Below are positions 39,666-53,278 of a stretch of 64,000 nt of DNA, one piece after another (position 1 is the first letter of the stretch; each line of letters begins with the position of its first letter). The notes under the pieces were generated by a model, which ran no database searches, was not told the origin of the DNA, and was given only the letters and a program-made list of their open reading frames with translations. Made by a program: the position numbers and the translations under genes. The stretch spans positions 4,343,586 to 4,407,585 of the forward strand of contig CM055077.1 in the NCBI GenBank assembly GCA_029204045.2, in the 5' to 3' direction. Source of the stretch: Tillandsia leiboldiana. Lineage: Eukaryota; Streptophyta; Magnoliopsida; Poales; Bromeliaceae.

Positions 39666-39834
39666 AAATGATACTTGTACACCCAAAACGGGGTGTATAT
39701 CACACACCCCACCCATCCAATGGGTGGGGTGTGATGATGGGTCAATCGATGTGACCCGTAAAAGATATCGCCACCATTAAAATGGTGGAGGTGTATGATG
39801 TACACCCCTTCGGGGTGTACATGTAGCATTGCTC
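39661..39834 (-). mobile_element. Family D hairpin MITE between (TA)n arrays
   Basis: Inverted arms: GTACACCCAAAACGGGGTGTA at the left and TACACCCCTTCGGGGTGTAC at the right, each itself a small hairpin; inside, CACCCCACCCATCC and CACCATTAAAATGGTGG. Relative to the copy at 50549-50720 it is in the opposite orientation. Confidence 0.8.
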
Positions 39835-40206
39835 ATATATATATATATCTTTTTGTACCATCGAATTTCTCTTAATCAAACCCTTTGGGGTATTTGCTTT
39901 GTGTCTTAACAATCAATATGGAGGTAACAATATTTTTCAAATTTTTTTTTTTCTCCTTAACCAAGGGATCTGATTAAGAAAATTTCTTAGTTTTTTAAGG
40001 AATGTAAATCGCGAGAATAAAAGTTGAGGGGGTAATTTAAAAATCAGGGGTTTTTCATATGTTTTTAATTTTAATATAGTACTGCTGATCTGCATAATAA
40101 AAGTAATTCTGCCAAATTTAATAAGCACAGATCAGATTCAGTGAATTGTTACATCGTTCAATAAATTTCAGTATCCATAGTAAATTGTGTTTTATTACTG
40201 AGAGTT

Positions 40207-40613
40207 GAACTAGAATACCGTCGGTAGCAAAAGCAAATTTCGTCGCTATTAATTTATTTTGAAGTTTTCGCATTAAATTTTATCTTTAGAAATTAAATTT
40301 TATATTTTTTCGATAGAACAAAGAAATAAATATTTTTTAAAAAATGATAATAAAATTTTTATAATCGAGATCAAAAATATATATTTTACTTTCAATATTT
40401 TTTTTAAAAAAAATTATTTAAATATCTTTACACGGTTAAATGAGCAAACGCTTGATATCGATTATTTAAATTATAAATTTTATAATTCTTTCATCATTGG
40501 ATCAAAGATGTCAAAAAGCTGCATTGAAATTTGATTTTAGCGTTCAACAGCGCTGATCGTCATTTTAAATCGATAGTAACAAAATGAGTTTGCTACCAAC
40601 AGTATTCTAGTTC
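40207..40613. mobile_element. Family B foldback element
   Basis: Ends GAACTAGAATACCGTCGGTAG and TACCAACAGTATTCTAGTTC are inverted repeats. The interior shares blocks with 63070-63606 (AAATTAAATTTTATAT..TTTCGAT; CGATTTA..CGTTAAA-GAGCAAA). Non-coding, about 407 bases. Here it has no (TA)n flank. Confidence 0.75.
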
Positions 40614-41417
40614 GGACCTGGGCCAAAATTTAAAAAGAGCTCGTAAAATTGAAAAGAGAAAAGTTTCAAATTAGAAATTCTATTATCCGTCTCAAGTAAG
40701 CTTGTGACTGCAGTTTTTCTTAATAAAAATACTACTACCAAGAGAAGAATCTATGGATCATCAATCCGAATGAGATAGCTGAGCCACTTTGTGTGAATTA
40801 CCACCTAATGCAGTTTGGTACAAGTTGGAAACATCACGAAAAGGCCACACTTTGTTTTGACTCGTTCATTATCTTGTCGCGGGAGCTTGTGGTGACGTCA
40901 CGTTTACAACAAATGTGTTCCTCGTTCAACTATATTTTAATATCTCCCTTTGGAAGTTTCATTAGCTTTTGTTTACTTGTCGTTTTACGATTATTTTTTA
41001 AAATTTTTATTTACTCGTTACATAAATTATGATCGTACACAATGGCATGTCCATTGATCTTTCCATGATAGATGCGCGTTTGAAGCACATCTATAGCGCG
41101 TTTTATTAAAAATTAAATAATATTTTATTAATTAGATGTTTTTTTTGTCATATTCGTATTCTAAGTTTTTTGAAGCTGTTTAATCATGAGTTGAGTTGTC
41201 GTGTTCGGATCGTATTGTATTTTATACTTTATATTGGGGACATCTAGATTTTTTTTTTTTATTTTTGAATTATCTTAAGCAGAAATGAGAGCAAATACTA
41301 TTCGCATATTCAAAAATAAAATAAATGTACGATATATATTTTATTTATTTCAAAATAAAAATTTATTTATTAATTATTTTAAAATCACCGATAATATTTA
41401 TTCTATTCTAAAATAAA

Positions 41418-41459
<42 letters not shown>

Positions 41460-43128
41460 TTACAAGTAGTATTTGTTTAAGTTGGTGGGAACGCAAAATT
41501 TTCTTGGGGCAGAAAAAACTGTGTGTGAATAGTCTGAGCGTGAGACCAACAAAATTATAGGAAACCCCCTCGCACTTTAGCTTTTGTCACAATTATTCCA
41601 CTGCATAAAAAGTTATATCAATTATTACCGGAGAATAATTATTAAATTTAGTTATAAAATTTTATAAAATTAAATTTATAAATAAAGTTATCTATAAATA
41701 ATATAATAAATAATATAAATTGAATAAATTTGTTGGAGAGGAGAGGAGTATATATTATAAACAGATATTATGATAGAATAAAAATTTTATTTATGTATAT
41801 ATAACTTTTTAGAAAAATTAAATAACAATTACTTAACAAAATTATGTTTATTTTTAACATATCTCTAATATCTAAGCTATTAAGAAATAAATTTGATAAA
41901 TTTAAACTTATTAAAAATACTAAGTTACTCATCAACATTCTCTCTTAATCTGATTTCGCGTATTCTGAATAATATTCGTAGCTTTACGAAATTTTAATTT
42001 TATTTTTCTTCACAAGTTCGATTTTTTTTTTAGAAAAATAGAATATTGTAGCTCTTTCTAGAGCAAAATTCGATTTTTTCTTGGAAAAACAGAATATTGA
42101 GCAAAAATACCATTTGATGTCGAGAAAAGGAGTATATATTATAAAAAAATATTGTGATAAAATAAAAATTTTATTAATTATTTTTTATCTGAATTCGACA
42201 CAACTATATATAATTTTTAACATAAAATAAAAAAAAAATAATAACAACTAAAATTTTAACTTATTTATAATGCCTAACCAAATAAAATATTAAATTATTT
42301 ATCAATAAAATTATTTAATAAATTATTAATTTTGATAGTATCAGTAAAATAAATTAAAATAAATATTATATTAAAATATTGAACAATATGATATATCAAT
42401 TCATTTTAATAAAATAAATTTTTAAAATTTATTTGAAATGGTGATAAAATATAACACGGTAGTTGATACCGCAATTTTTAATATAATAAAATAGTAGAGA
42501 CTTTGCAATTGCAAGTTGCGGGGGGTCAAGTTTAAATCCTATAAAACTTTGGTGATGAGATAGAAATTAGGTTGGAAAAAAAAAATAAAAATAAAGTAAT
42601 ACTATATATACATCTTATTTGAGATGTACATTTTATATTATGTCCATCTTAAAATAGATGTATCTTTTATATTATGTTCATTCTAAAATAGATAATTACC
42701 CACTAGTCGCTTTAAAGTGACGAATAAAATTCAGCTCATACTAAAATAATTGAAATATTATATGAAAATCATTCTTATAATAAAATAAAAAGAAATATAC
42801 TGTTCAATTAAAACATGCAGCATTTAAATATTAGATATGATAAAAAAATATACAGTGAATTTGATGATCTTTTCACGTAGGTGAATCCCCATAAAATTTT
42901 TATTACTAAACAAAATTTTAAAGCTTATACAAGTTGATCGGAAATACTATCGTAAATAAATAATTCAAAAAAATAGTAATTTTTTTTTCTAAAATACTAT
43001 TATATCATGAACGATGAACATACGAAAATATTCAGAATTTTTATTAATTCCACTGTTCAATTGAAATAAAAGAAAAAAATTTTCATTTAATGCACAAAAT
43101 TTGTACAAACAACACACCAAAATCTATT
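40614..43128. other. AT-rich intergenic sequence, no gene seen
   Basis: Includes a (TA)n array (41417-41458) and repeated GATGTACATTTTATATTATG motifs near 42600-42690. Near 42495-42550 a GGGGTCAAGTTTAAATCC motif resembles a pol III B box, but no SINE structure could be confirmed. Confidence 0.4.
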
Positions 43129-43286
43129 CTAATAATCGTACTTGTAATATATAACTATAACTATACAAGTCAAAAAAAAAAAAAAAAAAAAAAAATAGTA
43201 ATATAAAACCAAATAGTTAAAATATATTCTTTTGTTTACATATACATATATTATAAAAACAGAAAAGTACAGGAACAAATTAGTAA

Positions 43287-43742
43287 TTATAGCCAGAGAG
43301 CTCCGGCCTGTTTGAGTATGGGGACGAGCTCGCCGGAGATGTGCAGGGCCATGAGGCGGTCCAAGCCGCCCACCAATTTCCCGCCGATGAACACCGCGGG
43401 GAGCGAAACTTCGGCGGCGCCGATTTTGGCGAACTCCTCTGCCAGCGCCGCGGCGTCGGCGGCGTCGTCGACGTCGCACACCGTCGGGTTCACGCCGAGC
43501 CCCTGCAGCAGCCGCCGCACCACGTGGCTCATGCAGCACCCCCGCCGCCCCACCACCGCCGCCGCGCTCTCCGCCACCGTCCTCCGCCACGCCACCGCCA
43601 CCGCCACCGCCACCCCTCCCTTCTCTCCCGCCGCCGCCGCCGCCGCCGCCGCTGCCGCTGCCGCTGCCGATGACGATGACACCGACGCCGCGGGGCGGAG
43701 CCACGTCACCCGACCGCTGCTGTACGGAATCGCTTGGTGCAT
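43287..43742 (-). CDS. CC-type (ROXY) glutaredoxin
   Basis: A single-exon, GC-rich gene of 151 residues. The start is at 43742 (MHQAIPYSSGRVTWLRP); the open frame continues upstream to 43961 but that part translates a poly(A)-rich leader. After an alanine run (26-38) comes the glutaredoxin fold with the active site CCMS (69-72), SLPAVFIGGKLVGG (113-126, with the cis-Pro of the glutathione site), and the C-terminal ALWL (148-151). CC-type glutaredoxins are land-plant specific; many bind TGA bZIP factors through their C-terminal region and act in the nucleus and cytosol in flower development, defence and nitrogen signalling. Catalytic oxidoreductase activity in this class is weak or uncertain. 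Which ROXY it is cannot be said from sequence alone. Confidence 0.93.
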   Translation of the reverse strand: MHQAIPYSSGRVTWLRPAASVSSSSAAAAAAAAAAAAAGEKGGVAVAVAVAWRRTVAESAAAVVGRRGCCMSHVVRRLLQGLGVNPTVCDVDDAADAAALAEEFAKIGAAEVSLPAVFIGGKLVGGLDRLMALHISGELVPILKQAGALWL

Positions 43743-43847
43743 TTTTTTTTTTTTTTTCCCTCTTTCCCCCTCCCTTTTCTCCAAATTAATTCTCCCAATT
43801 TGGCCGAGGGGACAAATTTGTGTTGAATGGAGAAAGGGAGAGGATTT

Positions 43848-43858
43848 TTTTTTATAAC
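43848..43858 (-). promoter_or_regulatory. TATA-like box of the glutaredoxin gene
   Basis: On the minus strand GTTATAAAAAAAAA lies about 110 bases upstream of the start codon, a usable distance for a plant TATA box with a leader of roughly 80 bases. It is part of an A-rich tract, so the assignment is tentative. Confidence 0.5.
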
Positions 43859-43882
43859 GGAATTGGTGGAGGGGGGGAGCGA

Positions 43883-44358
43883 TGACGTCACCAGCGGTTA
43901 GCCCTCGCGCGCGCGCCCCCCCATGAGGCGGGCCCCACTGCTCGCTATTTTCTTCGCCCACTCCTCGAAAAGTACTGATTTCGTAAATACTCCTTCAAAA
44001 TATTAAAAATATTATTAGTGTCCTGTTATGTAATTTATGCTAATAAGATCATATGACACGTGTTTTATATGAAGGACCAAAAATGTAATTTAACTTTTAT
44101 TATTATTTTATTTTTTGCGAGGTTTTGGGGTTGGGTTTTCGTAAAACTTTTTAACGATGACGTGGACGCGCGTAAGCCTGTTGGTAAGGGGGGGGGGTGG
44201 GGTCCACGTGGGCGAGCTCTGCTTCGCTGGATGACGTCACCCGTTATGCCTATCGGTTGGGCCAAGTTCGCTGTAGGGCACGAACAGCAAACAGTGTATT
44301 TTGCTGACGTGTCGTACTTTTATTGGATAAGGGTGCTATTCTGTGGGCAGTGACGTCA
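43883..44358 (-). promoter_or_regulatory. Three TGACGTCA palindromes upstream of the glutaredoxin gene
   Basis: Perfect 8-bp palindromes TGACGTCA at 43883-43890, 44232-44239 and 44351-44358 (about 140, 490 and 610 bases from the start), with TGACGTGG at 44158-44165 and TGACGTGT at 44305-44312 between them. TGACG is the core bound by TGA-type bZIP factors, the known partners of ROXY glutaredoxins. Confidence 0.65.
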
Positions 44359-44580
44359 CGCGGCAACTCGGAGCCACGTCGCTCGTGATCGCGTGTGGGA
44401 GTGAATTTTGAGATTTGTTGGCGTATATAAAAAAACAAAAGAAAATTTGAACTTATAATAATGGTGATTTTGAATAATAATATTTAAAATTTAATATCAT
44501 AAATATATTATCATATCATCAGCAATAATTTAATAATAATAATAATAATAATAATAACTACTAAGCTAAAAATACTTTTA

Positions 44581-45500
44581 GGCTCCGTTTGGTAACATTT
44601 GATAACGATACAACAATAAAAATAAGAAAAATATTTTTCTTACTCTTTCAAACACATCAGAAATTAACCGGTATAGCTTGTTTCAGTACTACTAGAATAA
44701 GTGGTAACAACAGTTCCCACTCTTCAAACCCACACTTTGACTTTTTCCGTTGGATATTCCTGTCTCGCTATGGCATGTTGCGTCATACATAATTTTATTG
44801 AAAGGAATCAGAGAAGTGATAGATATTTCAACGAATCATATGACCCATATGCCACCATCGTGGAAGAGGATGACGGATGTATTTCATTGCCCCGTGCATC
44901 AGACTCTCGGCGGAGCGACGCAATTCAAACTGAAGTTACAAATCAATTATGAAATAATAAAAATTAGACCCACGATGGTTACTATTATCACTTTATGACA
45001 GATGTATAAATATTTGAATCAGTTACATTCGGTACTGAGTATTAAATTTAAGTGGTATATATTAGTAGGAAGTAATATGAAATTTATAGCAAACAAATAG
45101 TAGATACTTTTTGTTATGATTAAAAATTTCTGAAAATTTGATGAATATTTTAAATTTTAGAAAAATAGTGCAAATAAAATTTTAAATTTAATATTATTTT
45201 TATGAAATATAATTTGATTTTGATTTTTATTTTGATTTTATTTGATTTTTTAAAGACTTCAATCAACTATTTAAAAGAAATAAATTACAATTTAAATCGT
45301 TTTAACATATGATAAAGTAAACGGGCAAAAAGGTCATTTACACCAACTAATACTCTTTATTTCTCTTATTTTTTATTATCATATCAAATACAAATCCTTT
45401 TATTTCTGGAACCATACCAAACGTTTTTTTATATTAGTTCCGTAACTTATACTTATCCCTGATATAATTAGTTTTTGCTTATCCCATTACCAAACGCAGC
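44581..45500 (+). mobile_element. PIF/Harbinger element relic with transposase remnant
   Basis: The left end GGCTCCGTTTGGTAAC and right end CATTACCAAACGCAGC are inverted repeats, flanked by TTA on each side (44578-44580; 45501-45503). The interior open frame (44701-44952) contains LAMACCVIHNFIERNQRS, resembling the ACCVLHNFI segment near the C-terminus of PIF/Harbinger (DDE_Tnp_4) transposases. The catalytic part and the Myb-like partner gene are absent, so it is an internally deleted, non-autonomous copy. Confidence 0.85.
44749..44952 (+). pseudogene. C-terminal remnant of a PIF/Harbinger transposase
   Basis: About 65 codons ending at 44952: the ACCVIHNFIERNQRS motif followed by an acidic tail (DPYATIVEEDDG). 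Upstream the frame loses similarity. No DDE residues remain. Confidence 0.7.
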
Positions 45501-45503
45501 TTA

Positions 45504-46762
45504 AAAATAATAATCTAGTTTTTAATTTTTATATATATATTTTTTTGATTTTATTGTAATTAAATAAAAAATAAATAATAGTGGTTACTTATGAGACGCA
45601 TCATTGTGCATAATTTAAAAATAGTTAAAACTAATTTATTGACAAAAAAATTATAGTATAAATACTTTAATATTTTTAAAATTATTCTAGCTGAATATAT
45701 AAATATATTTTATATTCTATTATCCAAAAAAAAAATTATTAAAATTTGAGTATTAAAAAATAATAAACAAATGAGAAAATACGGGCGATTAAGAGCCTAG
45801 TGTAAGATTTACTCTGGTATTATAAGTTTACATATAGTATTGTTCTAATAATAATATTATTATTAATATTATTTATATATTTTATTATAAGATGTGGATT
45901 ATTTACCGTATTATTTAAAATTTAAAATTTATTTTGATATTTTGTATTAAAATAATTTTATAAAAAAGTGAGTAAATCTACGTAATTCAAAATTTAGGAT
46001 ATAAAATTTTCATTTATTTTATAGATATCGATATAGTATATATACTTTAACATTAATAATAATATTAATTAATTACCCATACGTGACAACCATGATTTAA
46101 TTTGATATTCAGAATAAGATGAGACAGACACTGTCTAAGATAAATATGTATAAACTTTCTGATGTTTATTCGGATATATGATTTTTTAAAATTTTAATTT
46201 TAGTATTAAAATTTTTTATTTTACTTGATTTAAATAATTTGATAAATTTTTGGATGTAAAATTCTAACTAATTACTTACATACGTTGATGAATTTATAAT
46301 TACGTAAATTATATAAAATGTATTTATTAAATCCATAAAAATAAATGGTGCTTAAATTTTAAAGGTAAAAGAGAGTAACTGGCTCACATCACATCAATTA
46401 AAAGATTACATGATGCAAGACAAATTTAAAAATCACTAATCTATTTTATTAGTGATGAGCTCAAATATTTTAAAATTAAAATTATAATTTTTATTGAAAT
46501 TTTGGATCAATTTTGATTTTTTGAAATTTTTAAAAAAATTTAAAAAAATTAAATCAATATTCGGAATTTAAAAAAAATTTAAAAAAATAAAAGGAAGGTT
46601 GAAAAAGAATAGAAAAGATAGAATAAATAAAATAAAAAAAGTGGATAAAAAAATAAGATAGAATCTATTTTGCCGAAGCACACGACAAGAAAAGGAAAAA
46701 AAAATTTCATGACCGCAGTCAAATCAAAGTTATAAATACCAAACTAATTGACCATAATTCTC
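45504..46762. other. AT-rich sequence, no gene seen
   Basis: Very AT-rich with no supported frame. It ends at the sharp left break of the copia segment. Confidence 0.4.
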
Positions 46763-46769
46763 ATAACTG

Positions 46770-49054
46770 GTGAATTTTCTAATCGAAATTTTGATGAATT
46801 TTGTTCTTTGAATGGTGTTAAGCATGAATTTTCGGCTCCTAGAACCCCTCAACAAAATGGAGTTGTTGAGAGAAAAAATAGGACCATACAAGAAATGGCC
46901 CGTACAATGCTTTTAGAAAATAATTTACCTACTTATTTTTGGGCCGAAGCAGTAAATACAGCTTGTTATATTTTAAATCGTGTTTCTGTTCGATCTATTT
47001 TGGACAAAACTCCTTATGAGCTTTGGAATGAAAAATCTCCTAAAATTTCATATTTTCGCGTTTTTGGTTGTAAGTGTTTTATTTTAAATACTAAGGACTA
47101 TCGGGAAAAATTTGATGCAAAATCTGATGAAGGTATATTTCTAGGATACTCAACTACTAGTAAAGCATACCGTATTTATAATCGGCGTACTTTAGTAGTA
47201 GAAGAGAGCATGCATATTATGTTTAATGAATCTAACGTTGGAGTGAACTCCAATGATGAAGAAATCGATGAATTGAAAAAGATGATGAGTAGTACTTTTA
47301 TTCAATCTGTCACAAAAAATAATGAATCATCACAAAATGGTGCTGAAATCGTATCTAAAGAAGGTGTAAAACCATCTATAGATGGTGAAGTCATTCCAAA
47401 ATATTGGAAGCATAAGTCCTCTCATCCGCTTGATCAAATTATCGGTGATTTATCAGATGGTATACACACTAGAGCCTCCGTTAGAGAAATTTGCAACAAC
47501 TTGGCTTTTCTTTCACAAATTGAGCCTCAAAATCTCGATGAAGCATGCAATGATGAAAATTGGGTCATTGCTATGCAAGAGGAATTGAATCAATTTGAAA
47601 GAAACCAAGTTTGGACCCTTGTAGAAAGACCCGTTGACCATCCCGTAATTGGTACGAAATGGGTTTTTCGAAACAAGAAAAATGAAGATGGTGTCGTGGT
47701 TCGAAACAAAGCCAGATTAGTGGCTCAAGGTTTCAACCAACAAGAGGGAATAGATTTTGACGAAACTTTTGCACCGGTGGCACGACTTGAAGCTATTCGA
47801 ATTTTACTCGCCTTTGCTTCTTTTAAAAATATAAAATTATTTCAAATGGATGTAAAGAGTGCTTTTTTAAATGGCTATATTAATGAAGAGGTTTATGTTG
47901 AACAACCACCCGGATTCGAAAATCACACTTTTCAAAATTATGTTTTTAAACTCTCTAAAGCACTTTATGGTTTAAAACAAGCACCACGAGCTTGGTATGA
48001 AAGACTAAGCTCATTTTTAATTTCAAAAAAATTTAGGATCGGTAAAGTTGACACCACATTGTTTATTAAACATTTTAATGATGATTTTTTAATTGTTCAA
48101 ATTTATGTGGACGATATTATTTTTGGTGCTACTAATGAAGTTTTGTGCAAAGACTTTTCTAAGATGATGCAGGATGAGTTTGAAATGAGTATGGTTGGCG
48201 AGCTGAACTATTTTCTTGGGCTTCAAATAAAACAAACGCATGAAGGAATTTTTCTAAGTCAAACAAAATATGCTCATGATCTCATTAAGCGATTTGGGAT
48301 GGACAATGTAAAACCTACCAACACTCCGATATGTACAACAACAAAATTAGACAAGGACGAATCAGGCAAATCGGTTGACACTAAGTTGTACAGAGGTATG
48401 ATAGGTAGTTTATTATATTTAACTGCTAGTCGACCCGATATTATGTTTTCAGTTTGTCTTTGTGCTCGTTTTCAAGCGAATCCTAAAGAATCGCATTTAA
48501 TTGCGGTTAAAAGGATAATTCGCTACATTAAGGGTACTTTAACCCTAGGTTTGTGGTACCCTAGGATAGACTCTTTTGATTTAATCGGTTATACCGATGC
48601 CGACTTTGCAGGTTGTAAAGTCGATCGAAAGAGTACAAGCGGATCCTGTCAATTTTTAGGACATTCGCTTGTATCCTGGTCATCCAAAAAGCAAAATTCT
48701 ATAGCACTTTCAACGGCCGAAGCTGAATATATAGCTGCCGGAAGTTGTTGTGCTCAAATTTTGTGGATGCAACAAACTCTAAGAGATTTTGGATTTCAAT
48801 ATTTTAATACTCCTATTCGATGTGATAATACTAGTGCAATCAATATTTCTAAAAATCCTATTCAACATGGTAGAACTAAACATATTGATTTAAGGCATCA
48901 CTTTTTACGAGATCATGTAAACAAACAAAATGTGTTTTTAGAATTTGTTGAAACAGATCGGCAATTGGCCGATATTTTTACAAAGCCACTTAATTTTGAA
49001 AAAATTGATTACTTTCGCAGAGAAATAGGAATGTTAGATATTGAGACATTATAA
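46770..49054 (+). CDS. Ty1/copia polyprotein, 3' part (integrase C-terminus, RT, RNase H)
   Basis: An open frame of about 760 codons without a stop. Order: end of integrase (GEFSNRNFDEFC; SAPRTPQQNGVVERKNRT; KTPYELW..KSPKISYFRVFGCKC; EGIFLGYS), a variable linker, RT (KWVFRNKKNEDG; KARLVAQGF; FAPVARLEAIR; DVKSAFLNGYINEEVYV; KALYGLKQAPRAWYE; YVDDIIFG; YFLGLQI), and RNase H (YTDADFAGC; STAEAEYIA; THIRCDN-like CDNTSAINISKNP; DIFTKPL). The annotated start is the breakpoint, as no authentic Met exists. All visible catalytic aspartates of RT (YVDD) and RNase H are kept. Because the 5' half is lost it cannot be autonomous. Confidence 0.9.
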
Positions 49055-49297
49055 TTGTTGGATTTTTTTATTCGTTCTCTATTTAGTTTTTTAAATTATA
49101 TGATTTTCTTGTAATTTTTTTTTTCTCTTCTCATTTTTAATTTCTTTTTGAATGATTCCAAATAGGGGGAGAAGAAAAGGTTACCTCAGTTATTTCTTTT
49201 TGAATATTTTTTTATTATTAGGCTTATTTTGAGGGGGAGTTTATTTATTTTTTTATCACCTTTTCAAATTATTTGTCATCATCAAAAAGGGGGAGAT

Positions 49298-50305
49298 TGT
49301 TGGATTTTATCGAATAATAATTTTGATGATAACAAATAATTTTTAGATTTACATTTAGTATTTTCAGGTTTTAATTGGATTTGAAATGACGTAAGCGGAA
49401 CCGGATTTGATCAAAGGTAAATTATCAATTCAATTGTCAAATGATCCAGACAAGATCAAATTGTACCAAATTGGATACAAGTGCCACAACAATGCTTTGA
49501 AGGATTTCTTTGCAATTTTATCGGATTTGAGCCGGTCAACTGAATCATCTTGACAAATCCATCACATGGGTTTGATTTGAGCTTAAGCTAAAATTAGCTA
49601 TTATTTTTAATATGGTATAAAAGAAGTTTGATATATGGTATAAATTCAAATGTGATTTTATTATGGTATATTTTCAAAAAGTTTGAAATATGGTATAAAT
49701 AATTTTTTATAAGTTTGGTATGAATTTAAAATGGTTTTATATTTTGGTATAATTTCAAATGATATTTTCAAATTTAGTAACATGTGAAATGAGCTTTGCA
49801 AATGTGGAACATATTCAAAATAATGTTGGAATTAATTCAAATACATTTACAAATATGGTTGAAATTCAAAATAATATCAATTATCTTAATTTAATCATGC
49901 TTCTATTCCTTTTTTTGATGTGATGGCTAGTGTATTTAAAGGGGGTTTGGTTGTTGTTTGAGAGACAACTTGATATCGAGAAAAATTCTCAAAGTTTGAA
50001 TTATTATTTTGTAATTGTGAGGTTTATTGAGAGACTATTGTAAAGTGTGATTGTAAGAGGTTTTGGTCTTGCCCTGTTTAAAAGGCCAAGTGATAGTGAT
50101 TAAAGCGGTGCCTCGAGGAGAGTAGGACCGGACTGGAGTAGGCGAAAAGGCCGAACCAGGATAAATCATCTGTGTCATTTGAGTTTGTTTCTCTTTCTTT
50201 TATTTCTTTTATTTGGTTGTGCAATTCTTATCTTAGATTTAATTTACTTGAGTATTTATTTTTCAACTAATTCACCCCCCCTCTTAGTTGCCATTTGATC
50301 CTTCA
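49298..50305 (+). repeat. LTR of the truncated copia element
   Basis: Begins TGTTGGATTTTATCG right after the polypurine tract and ends near CCATTTGATCCTTCA. Contains a TATA-like TGTATTTAAAGG (about 49932) and a long AT-rich part with repeated TATGGTATAA. No second copy occurs at the left end. Confidence 0.8.
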
Positions 50306-50519
50306 ATAACTGGTATCTCAAATTACATGACATTGCTTATATTTATAACCGTCAATTTATAATTATACTTTTAAAAAAATTAAACTATATTCCTAATTTT
50401 TAGATACTTATCCAATCTAAACAAATCAATTATATCCACATCCGATTATGTATCATTACATAATAAATTTAAAATATTTAAATGCCTTATAGAGAAATCA
50501 AAATTGAAGGCAAACGTCC

Positions 50520-50548
50520 TCTCTCTCTCTCTATATATATATATATAT
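50520..50548. repeat. (CT)n followed by (TA)n
   Basis: A short CT run passes into TA. It starts the chain of (TA)n-separated elements that extends to 53051. Confidence 0.9.
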
Positions 50549-50717
50549 GAGTAATGCTACATGTACACCCCGAAGGGGTGTATATCATACACCTCCACCA
50601 TTTTAATGGTGGCGATACTTTTTACGGGTCACATCAAGTGACCCATCATCACACCCCCACCCTTAGATGGGTGGGGTGTATGATGTACACCCCGAAAGGG
50701 GTGTACACATAGCATTT

Positions 50718-50720
<3 letters not shown>
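50549..50720 (+). mobile_element. Family D hairpin MITE (chain element 1)
   Basis: Ends GTACACCCCGAAGGGGTGTA and TACACCCCGAAAGGGGTGTAC are long inverted repeats, with CACCATTTTAATGGTGG and CACCCCCACCC..GGGTGGGGTG inside. (TA)n lies on both sides (50533-50548 and 50720-50808). Confidence 0.85.

Positions 50721-50808
<88 letters not shown>
50720..50808. repeat. (TA)n array between chain elements 1 and 2
   Basis: About 43 uninterrupted TA units. Confidence 0.95.

Positions 50809-51752
<944 letters not shown>

Positions 51753-51835
<83 letters not shown>
51753..51835. repeat. (TA)n array between chain elements 3 and 4
   Basis: About 41 TA units. Confidence 0.95.
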
Positions 51836-53051
<1,216 letters not shown>

Positions 53052-53269
53052 AATAACTAGAAAAATGTAGAATTGTGCTTAATTGAATATATCATTCATG
53101 AGGGCTTACACCCTTTATATAATACAAGAATAAGACTTATATGGTAAATTATCAATCAATCCCAAAAGAAAAAGAATAAATGATAAATATGGTACATAAT
53201 TAAGAAGAATATGGAAGGTGAATGAAAGCACATATGGCAGTAAGTATGTGGAGATTATTTTCTTTAACA
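53052..53269 (-). repeat. 3' LTR of the minus-strand copia element
   Basis: Matches 61304-61522 over its full length with only a handful of differences, implying a fairly recent insertion. Confidence 0.9.
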
Positions 53270-53278
53270 CCCCCCTCA

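Larger units (their letters stand above)
46763..50314 (+). mobile_element. 5'-truncated Ty1/copia retrotransposon ending in LTR plus primer-binding site
   Basis: Starts abruptly inside the integrase at GGTGAATTT and runs through integrase C-terminus, RT and RNase H, polypurine tracts (AAATAGGGGGAGAAG near 49165; AAAAGGGGGAGA just before 49297) and a ~1-kb LTR (49298-50305). The LTR is followed by ATAACTGGTATCTCA, which resembles an initiator-Met primer-binding site that normally follows the 5' LTR. The 9-mer ATAACTGGT occurs at both breaks (46763-46771 and 50306-50314). GAG, protease and the integrase core are missing. Confidence 0.8.

Noticed and set aside
42495..42550. Possible SINE (GGGGTCAAGTTTAAATCC resembling a pol III B box), with a weaker candidate near 14057
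   Set aside because: No convincing box A at the right spacing, no defined 3' tail or target duplication, and the two candidates do not resemble each other.
43312..43857. Plus-strand open frame of 181 codons over the glutaredoxin
   Set aside because: Antisense shadow of a GC-rich coding exon; the minus strand holds the real protein with active site and family C-terminus.
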